The notes beneath the pieces were generated by a model that was not told the origin of the DNA, did no database searches, and saw only the letters and a program-made list of their open reading frames with translations. A stretch of 5,135 bases of DNA from JBHHYN01 sp046757565 (GTDB lineage: Bacteria; Pseudomonadota; Gammaproteobacteria; Eutrophobiales; Eutrophobiaceae): the NCBI GenBank assembly GCA_046757565.1, contig JBHHYN010000163.1:1-5135 (forward strand), written 5' to 3'. Below, one piece after another: positions 1 through 5,135 of this stretch. Both the position numbers and the translations under genes were made by a program. Every line of letters starts with the position of its first letter. The stretch's first letter is position 1.

Positions 1-40
1 TTATTTTATTGATAACTATGATTTGATCATAAGTCGCCAT
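1..40 (-). CDS. Possible start of a gene running off the left edge (13 codons seen)
   Basis: On the minus strand an ATG at 40-38 opens a frame that stays open to the window edge and reads MATYDQIIVINKI. An AAGGG stretch lies 9 nt upstream of the ATG and could be a ribosome binding site, and AT-rich sequence (TATATAT) lies further upstream. It is in the same direction as the ATPase-rloB operon but separated from rloB by about 125 bp containing a hairpin, so it would probably have its own promoter. Thirteen codons are too few to identify a family, and chance is a real alternative. Confidence 0.25.
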   Translation of the reverse strand, partial: MATYDQIIVINKI

Positions 41-131
41 GAAAGTCGACCCTTATGTTCATATATATCAATGAGTTAACCTTGTAATTCGTGGGGATTC
101 GTCAGTATTCGGCGAGTAAATCACGCAACCG

Positions 132-158
132 CATGGTGATGGCACTGCCATCACCATG
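132..158 (-). terminator. Perfect 12-bp hairpin downstream of rloB, candidate terminator
   Basis: CATGGTGATGGC (132-143) and GCCATCACCATG (147-158) are exact reverse complements around a 3-nt loop. The hairpin begins 7 nt beyond the rloB stop codon, the usual place for a transcription terminator. On the minus strand it is not followed by a clear U-run (the next bases are CGGTTGCG). On the plus strand it is followed by GTTTT. It is therefore not a textbook intrinsic terminator for rloB; it may be a weak or bidirectional one, or an RNA-stabilising stem-loop. Confidence 0.4.
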
Positions 159-165
159 GTTTTGG

Positions 166-828
166 TTAGTGGCTATCTTCACGCAGCTTTTTCAGGTACT
201 CGACGAGTTCAAAAACAAGAGTAGTCGGGTTATCCGTGCCAGTCGCTTCAGCGGCAGCCAGGGCTCGCCGCGCGTGATTGATGGCCCTATCCATATTTGC
301 CTTCGTCTGCATATAGATACCACGATCGCCCTTTACGTAATCGCGCAAGTGATGATGCAGTTCGCTAATAACCTCTTCGCAAGGTGATCGATTGCCTGTA
401 CCGGCGAATGCCCTGTCGGTATAGGTAAAATGAAGCAGCAGCCAGTATTCGAAGCACGGCACCGATGTAATAGTGTTCACCGGGATGCCTATTCGGGCAT
501 TCCTGGCGCGGTCTATGGCTGCCCGGTACGTGGCATGCCGGTCCCTGTCGAACACGCAAAAAAGACGGTCATAGCCACCATCCTCTTTGGCCGTTCGTAT
601 TGCAAATTGAACCACACTGTCCGGGTCGGAGCCGGATTCTCCCGTGACCACGACATTAAAGTTGTTCAGGCCGAGATCGTCGCGCAGTTCGCGGAAATAA
701 TTGGGTTCGGTTTTGCTACCCTCGCATACGATCAACACAACATCATAGGAGTCGCGCTGTGCCCGGCGCCGCTTGAGGGAGGCCTTGCTGCGTTCCTTTC
801 GTTTATGGTGCAGGTTATCCGTGCCCAT
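166..828 (-). CDS. rloB: RloB-family Toprim-like protein
   Basis: This 220-residue protein matches the RloB family, first named for genes linked to type I restriction loci in Campylobacter. After a basic N-terminus (residues 8-25, rich in K and R) comes VCEGSKTEPNYF at about 34-45, with E36 as the likely Toprim glutamate. It is followed by VFDRDRH at 92-98, with D94 and D96 forming a DxD metal-binding pair, and by the family-typical PCFEYWLLLHF at about 124-134. Length is normal for the family. Toprim-type proteins cut or bind nucleic acid using a metal ion, so this is probably the effector of the pair with the upstream ATPase. It starts 3 nt after the ATPase stop and has no evident Shine-Dalgarno, which suggests translational coupling. 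The family assignment is strong; nuclease activity and phage defence are inferred. Confidence 0.88.
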   Translation of the reverse strand: MGTDNLHHKRKERSKASLKRRRAQRDSYDVVLIVCEGSKTEPNYFRELRDDLGLNNFNVVVTGESGSDPDSVVQFAIRTAKEDGGYDRLFCVFDRDRHATYRAAIDRARNARIGIPVNTITSVPCFEYWLLLHFTYTDRAFAGTGNRSPCEEVISELHHHLRDYVKGDRGIYMQTKANMDRAINHARRALAAAEATGTDNPTTLVFELVEYLKKLREDSH

Positions 829-831
829 TGG

Positions 832-2112
832 TCATGAGACCAGGCGGCGGACATAGGGCAGTGCACCATAGCGGCCGCGGAGGTAGCCGCGCTGAATGGC
901 CTCGTGTTTGCGGGGCCGGAAATCAGACAACGGGAATAGACGGGTCGCGCGAAACTTATCCTTCTCCACAAACCACATCTGGTCGCGCCGCAGCAGATCA
1001 CCTTCCATCAGCGTGGTGTCGTGGGTGGTGAACACCAGTTGCGCGTTACTCGGGTTGGTCTCATCACCATGCAGCAGCCCGATAAGAAAACGAGTCAACA
1101 GGGGATGTAGCCGGATATCCAGTTCATCCATCACCAGCACCATGCCGCGTTCCAGCACATCGATCCAGGGCCCGGCGAGTGAAAACAATTTCTGTGTGCC
1201 ATCTGACTCCTCATCGAAATCAAATGCAACGTCCTCACCCGTATCGTCCTGGGTATGCAGGAAACTCAGGTGCATCAACTCCTTGCCCAGAAATTCCTTG
1301 GTCACGCGTTCCCGCGTCTCCGGCTCCATATCCGATGGCAGGTCATCTTCTGTAAAGGTGTGCTTTTCGACGTGCAGCCCATCGATCCCGAGATCGGCCA
1401 CCTTAAGGAACTTCAAAATCTTCTCCCGTCCTTCGGGATCCTGGCACTGGTGCACGGTGAAGCCACGGAAGGCCCCGGGCAATTCCTGATGCGCGCGAAT
1501 CACCACCAGACGCTGGGTGTACCAGTTGAACACGGGACGCAGCTGCTCGTTGTTTAACTGAATGGCAGTGGAGAGGAACAGCGCATTGGCGCGGGTCGCC
1601 TGTTGCAGCACCTTCACCGGCCGCTTGAAGCTGGGTCCGAAATACCAGTCGTACTCGCCGGTCTCAGTATTGTAGGTTCGCTCGAACCAGCGTTGCGCCT
1701 TGGCTGCCGGATAGGCCAGCAACCATTCCTCGAATACCCGCTTGCGGTCGAGCGCAAAGCCATATTGGTAACGCACCCCGTCCGCGACAAAGATCATCTC
1801 GAATTCGGCTGGCCGGGTTTCACAGGCCGACTCGAGCCGAAACGGCGTCACCGGAATGGGCTGGTCCTGCTGGCGGCCCATCGCGGACTCCTGCACAAAG
1901 GTGCGCATGAAATTCATCGCCTCGGCCAGGTTGCTCTTGCCGGCGGCATTCGGGCCGAACACGGCTGCCGAGCGCAGCAGGCGCGGGGCGCTCTTCGCGC
2001 CGGGATCGAAGGTGTTCTCGTCCCGCAACTCCTTGCCCGTGCCGGCGACCAGCGATAGCGTCTGGGTATCGCGGATCGAGCGGAAATTGCTGACACTGAA
2101 TACGATAAGCAT
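832..2112 (-). CDS. AAA/ABC-type ATPase, RloA-like partner of RloB
   Basis: This 426-residue ATPase belongs to the AAA_15/AAA_21 (SMC/ABC-like) group. It opens with MLIVFSVSNFRSI, the usual start of these proteins. Walker A is GPNAAGKS at 53-60. An ABC-signature-like ESDGTQKL lies at about 302-309, Walker B LVMDE at 326-330 is followed directly by a D-loop (LD), and a switch histidine is seen in TTHD at about 362-365. The roughly 240 residues between Walker A and the signature fit the long arm insertion of OLD-like ATPases. The frame is open back to 2166, but ATG 2112 is preferred because GGAG lies 6 nt upstream and the family N-terminus begins there. By analogy with PARIS AriA and OLD ATPases it probably senses a phage trigger and controls RloB. 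All ATPase motifs look intact. AbiL-type systems are, as far as I recall, built the same way. Confidence 0.9.
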   Translation of the reverse strand: MLIVFSVSNFRSIRDTQTLSLVAGTGKELRDENTFDPGAKSAPRLLRSAAVFGPNAAGKSNLAEAMNFMRTFVQESAMGRQQDQPIPVTPFRLESACETRPAEFEMIFVADGVRYQYGFALDRKRVFEEWLLAYPAAKAQRWFERTYNTETGEYDWYFGPSFKRPVKVLQQATRANALFLSTAIQLNNEQLRPVFNWYTQRLVVIRAHQELPGAFRGFTVHQCQDPEGREKILKFLKVADLGIDGLHVEKHTFTEDDLPSDMEPETRERVTKEFLGKELMHLSFLHTQDDTGEDVAFDFDEESDGTQKLFSLAGPWIDVLERGMVLVMDELDIRLHPLLTRFLIGLLHGDETNPSNAQLVFTTHDTTLMEGDLLRRDQMWFVEKDKFRATRLFPLSDFRPRKHEAIQRGYLRGRYGALPYVRRLVS

Positions 2113-2118
2113 GCCTGG

Positions 2119-2122
2119 CTCC
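2119..2122 (-). promoter_or_regulatory. Ribosome binding site deciding the ATPase start
   Basis: On the minus strand GGAG (within TTTTGGAG) sits 6 nt before ATG 2112. The upstream in-frame ATG at 2166 has no comparable site and would add 18 residues not typical of the family. Confidence 0.7.
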
Positions 2123-2124
2123 AA

Positions 2125-2202
2125 AAGAATATCAATAATGAGTAGATAATTGCATAATATCTGCAAAAATCAATATATATTTAATATTCTTATCAAGAAT
2201 AT
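2125..2202. promoter_or_regulatory. Palindrome and repeated half-site in the divergent control region
   Basis: ATATTCTT (2184-2191) and AAGAATAT (2195-2202) form a perfect 8-bp inverted repeat around ATC. The same half-site AAGAATAT occurs again at 2125-2132, only 12 bp upstream of the ATPase start codon. The region is strongly AT-rich compared with the genes on both sides and separates two divergent operons. This looks like the binding site of a dimeric repressor, perhaps the Xre-type regulator encoded at 2619-3710, but which protein binds is unknown. Part of the pattern could arise by chance in AT-rich DNA. Confidence 0.5.
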
Positions 2203-2238
2203 GTTGATTTCTGCATCCAGCGCTGGAAAAATATATTA

Positions 2239-2257
2239 CCATTAACCTAATGGGTTA
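2239..2257. promoter_or_regulatory. Candidate toxin-antitoxin operator
   Basis: CCATTA (2239-2244) and TAATGG (2248-2253) are exact inverted repeats around ACC. An overlapping second pair, TAACC (2243-2247) and GGTTA (2253-2257), is also exact. The site ends 24 bp before the toxin start codon, where HigA-like antitoxins commonly bind to repress their own operon. The sequence differs from the palindrome at 2184-2202, so two different regulators may be involved. Confidence 0.4.
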
Positions 2258-2283
2258 CTCATTTGTCTTCTTCATGCTAATAT
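2255..2283 (+). promoter_or_regulatory. Possible promoter overlapping the toxin start codon
   Basis: TGCTAATAT at 2275-2283 resembles an extended -10 element (TGn plus TAATAT), with a poor -35 match TTACTC 17 nt upstream at 2255-2260. If it were used, transcription would begin after ATG 2282, which conflicts with the full-length toxin start. It is therefore uncertain, and the real promoter may lie further upstream in the AT-rich region. Confidence 0.15.
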
Positions 2284-2626
2284 GAACATTGGATTCACGA
2301 ACAACAAGCTTGAGAAGGAATGCAATGACGACCGGCTTTTGGTCAGGCGGCACGGTGCAAGGCGGGCCCGATTGATTCAGCGCCGTCTGGTGCAGATCAG
2401 GGCGGCGCCGAACCTCGCGACATTTCATCCACCGTACAGTGGTCCGGCCAGGTGTCATGAACTGAAGGGAGGCAGGAAAGGCGTGTTCTCGGTCGATCTG
2501 GATCATCCATACCGCTTGTTGTTCCGCCCGGCGCACAATCCGCTGCCGCTTCGGAAAGAAGGCGGTATCGACTGGACCAAGGTTACGGCAATAGAAATTA
2601 TCGGAATTGAAGACACCCATGAGTGA
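2282..2626 (+). CDS. higB: RelE/ParE superfamily toxin, HigB-like
   Basis: This 114-residue protein fits the RelE/HigB killer-protein family, whose members bind the ribosome and cleave mRNA. Features typical of its subgroup are KLEKECND at 9-16, the basic helix VRRHGARRARLIQRRL at 21-36, RCHELKGGRKG at 57-67, and VDLDHPYRLLF at 71-81 with a candidate catalytic arginine in YRL (R78). It ends with a KVTAIEIIGIEDTH-type strand. Length is normal to slightly long. ATG 2282 is chosen because it gives the family N-terminus, although no Shine-Dalgarno is visible before it. The gene comes before its antitoxin, the HigBA order, and its last 8 nt overlap the next gene. RNase activity is inferred from the family. 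Confidence 0.82.
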   Translation: MNIGFTNNKLEKECNDDRLLVRRHGARRARLIQRRLVQIRAAPNLATFHPPYSGPARCHELKGGRKGVFSVDLDHPYRLLFRPAHNPLPLRKEGGIDWTKVTAIEIIGIEDTHE

Positions 2627-3710
2627 ATTGATCGAAAACCAATTTGTTCCGAACTACAGTGTTTCCCCGGGTGAGATACTGGAAGAAGAGCTCGTCAGCC
2701 GGGGGATGTCACAGGCCGAATTGTCCCAGCGCACCGGGCTGGCGCGAAAGACGATCAACGAAATTATCAAGGCAAAGGCGCCTATCACGCCGGAGAGCGC
2801 CCTGAAACTTGAGCGGGTCTTTCGCCAGCCCGCCGAGTATTGGCTTAATCTGGAAAACCTGTTCCAGGAGGTCCGGGCGCGACAGATCGAGCAGCAAAAA
2901 CTGCGAACTGACGCTGCCTGGCTCAAGAAACTTCCTCTCAATAAAATGACCGAATCTGGCTGGGTGCGCCAGTTCGACGACAAGGCTGCCCAGCTAAACG
3001 AGGTTTTGAGTTTCTTCGGCATAGCCTCGGTGGAACAGTGGGAAACCCTGTGGGGCCGGTTGGAAATTGCCTATCGCAAGTCGCCTGCCTTTGAGGGGAG
3101 TTATGAGGCCATTTCCGCCTGGCTACGGCAAGGTGAAATTCTCGCCCAGCAGATCGATTGCATCCCATTCGATGGTCGGAAATTCCGCGAGGCATTGAGC
3201 CAACTCCGTGGATTAACGCGCGAGCATGACCCCGACGTATTTGTGCCTGAACTGCAAACCATCTGCGCAGCATGTGGTGTGGCAGTCGTATTGGTACCGG
3301 AATTACCCAAGACCCATATCAGCGGTGCCACCCGTTGGTTGAACAAGGACAAGGCCCTGATTCAGTTGAGCTTGCGCCATAAGTCAGACGATCACCTCTG
3401 GTTCACTTTTTTTCATGAGGCGGGGCATATTCTTAAACACGGCAAAAAGGCGCTGTTTCTGGAGAACGATGAGATCAAGAACGAAATGGAACAGGAAGCT
3501 GACGAGTTCGCCAGCAACCTCCTCATACCAGTAAAGGCGATTAATACCTTTGTAGAACGAAGCTATTTCAGCAAGGAGGCAGTGCTGGCCTTCGCCAACA
3601 AGCTGGGTATTGCGCCCGGCGTGGTTGTCGGGCAGTTACAACATCGTGGCTTTCTGCCTTATACGCACCTCAACGGTCTAAAGCAAAGATTTCGGTGGTC
3701 GCATGAGTAA
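2619..3710 (+). CDS. Xre-family antitoxin/regulator fused to ImmA/IrrE-like zinc peptidase
   Basis: This 363-residue protein has two parts. Residues about 16-80 form a HigA-like helix-turn-helix (GMSQAELSQRTGLARKTIN at 29-47), which would bind the operon's operator and probably neutralise the toxin. The C-terminal part is an ImmA/IrrE (COG2856) metallopeptidase-like domain with HEAGH at 266-270 as zinc ligands and catalytic glutamate, followed by QEADEFASNLLIP from about 292, which supplies the acidic third ligand. The active-site residues look intact. ATG 2619 overlaps the toxin stop by 8 nt, pointing to translational coupling; an in-frame TTG at 2607 would add four residues and is less likely. 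In related ImmA/ImmR and IrrE/DdrO systems the peptidase cuts a repressor to trigger a response. Here repressor and peptidase are on one chain, so self-regulation is possible. Toxin pairing is inferred from gene order and overlap. Confidence 0.88.
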   Translation: MSELIENQFVPNYSVSPGEILEEELVSRGMSQAELSQRTGLARKTINEIIKAKAPITPESALKLERVFRQPAEYWLNLENLFQEVRARQIEQQKLRTDAAWLKKLPLNKMTESGWVRQFDDKAAQLNEVLSFFGIASVEQWETLWGRLEIAYRKSPAFEGSYEAISAWLRQGEILAQQIDCIPFDGRKFREALSQLRGLTREHDPDVFVPELQTICAACGVAVVLVPELPKTHISGATRWLNKDKALIQLSLRHKSDDHLWFTFFHEAGHILKHGKKALFLENDEIKNEMEQEADEFASNLLIPVKAINTFVERSYFSKEAVLAFANKLGIAPGVVVGQLQHRGFLPYTHLNGLKQRFRWSHE

Positions 3711-3739
3711 GCCTGGTCAATCGTAGTGAAGGACTGTTA

Positions 3740-4321
3740 ATGGAACAGATTATTGCAGCAGTTGTTGGTGGTTTCCTGGCGGCGGGGACAGGCTGGTTCC
3801 TCGACTGGCGGCGTGAGAAAGCAAAGTTGAAGCAATTAAGGAAACTGCTTACTACAGGCATCTGTGATGATCTCCAGCACTCGATAAGTCTTTATGAGAA
3901 AGTAGCGGAGGAGTGGGACAAAATGAAGACCGTTTATTTTGCGACGCTCAATGAGCTGAGAGAATCAAGGCAGACTTATCAGAACAACAAGGACTGGGTA
4001 ACCATATTCGATAAACCGGAACTGAGAAAGAAAATCTTTCGTTACTATCTTCAGAGCGCCGATCGATTCAATGTTCTCGAATATCAACAGCGCCGCAAAT
4101 ATGAAATCGAAAACAAGCTGAATGATCTTGTACGCAATATCAAATTCCAGGACCCGGCGATTTCTCATGATGATGCATTGAAGACTGCGCTAGGCTATAT
4201 GGAAGCTGAGAGCCAGGAGTACAACAATCTGACGCAATCTATTCCAGATTCGATTGCCAAACTGAACCAATTCAAATCCACAGCAGAAGACCTGCTGGAC
4301 AAGCTTCAGCGACTGAAATGA
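3740..4321 (+). CDS. Membrane-anchored helical protein of unknown function
   Basis: I do not recognise this 193-residue protein. Residues about 4-21 (IIAAVVGGFLAAGTGWFL) form one hydrophobic membrane helix with small-residue GG/AAG patches, followed by DWRREKAKLK, whose positive charges predict a cytoplasmic body. The rest is highly charged and probably mostly helical or coiled-coil, with a long heptad-like end (about 160-193). No catalytic motif is evident. The start is supported by GAAGGA 6 nt upstream of ATG 3740. It lies 29 bp after the Xre-peptidase gene and 34 bp before mod, all in one direction, so it is probably in the same operon. Its base composition is more AT-rich than mod or the ATPase, suggesting separate acquisition. 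A defence accessory or membrane effector role is possible from context alone. Confidence 0.7.
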   Translation: MEQIIAAVVGGFLAAGTGWFLDWRREKAKLKQLRKLLTTGICDDLQHSISLYEKVAEEWDKMKTVYFATLNELRESRQTYQNNKDWVTIFDKPELRKKIFRYYLQSADRFNVLEYQQRRKYEIENKLNDLVRNIKFQDPAISHDDALKTALGYMEAESQEYNNLTQSIPDSIAKLNQFKSTAEDLLDKLQRLK

Positions 4322-4343
4322 TGCCGAGCAATAAGCTGATAAC

Positions 4344-4348
4344 AAGGA
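4344..4348 (+). promoter_or_regulatory. Ribosome binding site deciding the GTG start of mod
   Basis: AAGGA lies 7 nt before GTG 4356. The overlapping ATG at 4354 is followed at once by TGA and cannot be the start, so GTG 4356 is the only start that fits both spacing and frame. Confidence 0.65.
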
Positions 4349-4355
4349 AAAACAT

Positions 4356-4973
4356 GTGAGCGACAAGAAACCTGCATACGGCCCTGGCAACCCGCATCCG
4401 CTGTCGCAGATGAAGACGGAGCTGGTGTGGGAAGGGAAGTATGACGAGTACGGCAACCGGCGGGAGGTGGATGTGGCCGGGTGCGCGATGCCGTTGCAGC
4501 GTATCGAGACTGTGGATCAGCCGCGCTTCGAGGCCCATGCCGCCGGGCAAGCGGACTTGTTTGCGCAGGAACACAAACGGCAGGATGATTTCCGCAATCA
4601 TTTGATCTGGGGTGACAACAAGCTGGTGATGGCCAGCCTGTTGAAGGAGTTCAAGGGCAAGATTGATTTGATCTATATCGACCCGCCATTTGACGTGGGG
4701 GCGGATTTTACTATGGATGTTCCTATTGGCGACTCAAATGTTACTGTCTATAAGGACCAATCGACCCTCGAAATGGTTGCTTATAGAGACATGTGGGGGA
4801 AAGGAACCGATTCATATCTACATATGCTCAACGAGCGGTTGCATACCTGTAAAGATGCCCTGAAGGATACCGGTAGCATATATATCCATTGTGACTGGCG
4901 CATGGTGGCAAATATTAGGAAATTGATGGATGACATTTTTCCTTATAATTCCTTCTCTCTCCTTTCTGGATGA
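4356..4973 (+). pseudogene. mod: Truncated type III-like adenine-specific DNA methyltransferase (Mod)
   Basis: The 205-residue frame is the N-terminal part of a Mod-type DNA adenine methyltransferase (N6_N4_Mtase family, beta class). Recognisable segments are the N-terminal YGPGNPHPLSQMKTELVWEG at 8-27, HLIWGDNKLVMASLL at 82-96, the catalytic motif IV DPPF at 109-112 within DLIYIDPPFDVGADF, and the GSIYIHCDW strand at 173-181. In beta-class enzymes the S-adenosylmethionine-binding FxGxG motif lies near the C-terminus; it is absent here. Full-length type III Mod proteins are usually several hundred residues long. The frame leaves the family pattern after about MDDIF (195) and stops at 4973. 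The protein should be inactive as a methyltransferase. A cognate restriction (Res) gene would be expected downstream but is not in the window. A breakpoint or assembly joint is equally possible. Confidence 0.8.
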
Positions 4974-5086
4974 TCTGAGGTGATTCCAATCTTTTTTATT
5001 GGAGGAAAAGTTATTTCCGGGTCACATTTTTGCAGTTGCTCTGAAAAGATTGGCTCAGCAATGTATAGCGTATTCTGATTGCTCAT
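4943..5086 (-). CDS. Doubtful 47-codon minus-strand reading frame in the tail
   Basis: An ATG at 5086-5084 opens a 47-residue frame (starts MSNQNTLYIAEPIFSEQLQK, ends HPERREKEL) that stops at 4943, close to the mod breakpoint. It starts about 20 nt after GTTAAGC, the reverse complement of the attC-like core at 5107-5113, which is where a cassette gene would begin. No clear Shine-Dalgarno is present and I recognise no family. It overlaps the 3' end of the mod frame on the opposite strand. It could be a small cassette gene or the fragment of one, or chance. Confidence 0.2.
   Translation of the reverse strand: MSNQNTLYIAEPIFSEQLQKCDPEITFPPIKKIGITSDHPERREKEL
4986..5053. repeat. 10-bp inverted repeat flanking 48 bp
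   Basis: CCAATCTTTT (4986-4995) and AAAAGATTGG (5044-5053) are exact reverse complements. Within it CCAAT (4986-4990) also pairs with ATTGG (4998-5002). The region lies just after the mod stop in otherwise gene-poor sequence. It could form a stem-loop or be a recombination or protein-binding site; no known element is recognised. Confidence 0.4.
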
Positions 5087-5106
5087 ATTGACTCTGGATT
5101 AATAGC

Positions 5107-5135
5107 GCTTAACGTTTGGCATCAGCGGCGGCGCG
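5107..5135 (+). other. Possible left half of an integron attC site, cut by the window edge
   Basis: GCTTAAC (5107-5113) fits the R'' core consensus RYYYAAC, and the following GTTTGGCATCAGCGGCGGCG resembles the left arm of cassette attC sites such as the one I remember for aadA7. The pairing right arm and the R' core GTTRRRY would lie beyond the window and cannot be checked. The match could be chance in a GC-rich edge. Confidence 0.35.

Noticed and set aside
17..31. TATGAT/ATCATA inverted repeat around TTG
   Set aside because: Short, in AT-rich sequence and inside a possible coding start; too weak to call a regulatory site.
91..387. 98-codon plus-strand frame
   Set aside because: It overlaps rloB antisense, has no recognisable domain, and its sequence looks like a shadow of the minus-strand coding.
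1603..2058. 151-codon plus-strand frame and other long plus-strand frames across 828-2149
   Set aside because: All lie antisense to the ATPase, whose motifs are clear; these are GC-rich shadow frames with no family features.
2113..2166. N-terminal extension of the ATPase from ATG 2166
   Set aside because: The added residues are not typical of the family and the ribosome binding site supports ATG 2112.
2607..2618. TTG start for the Xre-peptidase gene
   Set aside because: ATG 2619 gives the usual stop-start overlap with the toxin gene and avoids a rare start codon.
2255..2620. 121-codon minus-strand frame
   Set aside because: It is antisense to the well-supported HigB-like toxin.
4974..5135. 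Continuation of mod in another frame after a simple frameshift
   Set aside because: The plus-strand frames I read back from the right edge (about 5066-5112) meet stops and I recognised no methyltransferase motif anywhere in the tail, so a single-base error does not seem to restore it.

Overview
The window looks like a piece of a proteobacterial (probably gammaproteobacterial) chromosome or mobile region. This rests on GC-rich, compactly packed genes with Shine-Dalgarno starts, and on gene families common in proteobacterial defence islands. I cannot name a species. No rRNA, tRNA or CRISPR array is visible. Most of the content is defence or conflict genes, with an apparent breakpoint near the right end.

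Left part (1-2112, minus strand): a two-gene operon of an AAA/ABC-type ATPase (832-2112) followed 3 nt later by an RloB-family Toprim-like protein (166-828). Together they form an ATPase plus nuclease-like pair of the RloA/RloB kind, comparable in layout to the PARIS and OLD-type phage defence pairs. A strong 12-bp hairpin lies just after rloB. At the extreme left a minus-strand reading frame may be the start of a further gene.

Middle (2113-2281): an AT-rich divergent control region of about 170 bp. It contains a perfect 8-3-8 palindrome whose half-site AAGAATAT recurs next to the ATPase start, and a second inverted repeat just in front of the toxin gene.

Right part (2282-4973, plus strand): a RelE/HigB-like toxin (2282-2626) overlaps an Xre-type regulator fused to an ImmA/IrrE-like zinc peptidase (2619-3710). 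Next come a membrane-anchored helical protein of unknown function (3740-4321) and a type III-like adenine methyltransferase (mod, from 4356). The spacing suggests co-transcription. The mod reading frame stops after 205 residues, far short of a normal Mod and before the remaining methyltransferase core, so it is broken or joined to foreign DNA near 4935-4970.

Tail (4974-5135): AT-rich sequence with no convincing gene. It holds a 10-bp inverted repeat and, at the very edge, a stretch resembling the left half of an integron attC site. The breakpoint in mod may therefore be linked to an integron cassette array or another recombination event.

Inferred logic: a defence island in which RloA-like/RloB would give abortive-type immunity, the toxin/Xre-peptidase pair would act as an addiction or sensor module, and the methyltransferase is the remnant of a restriction-modification locus.
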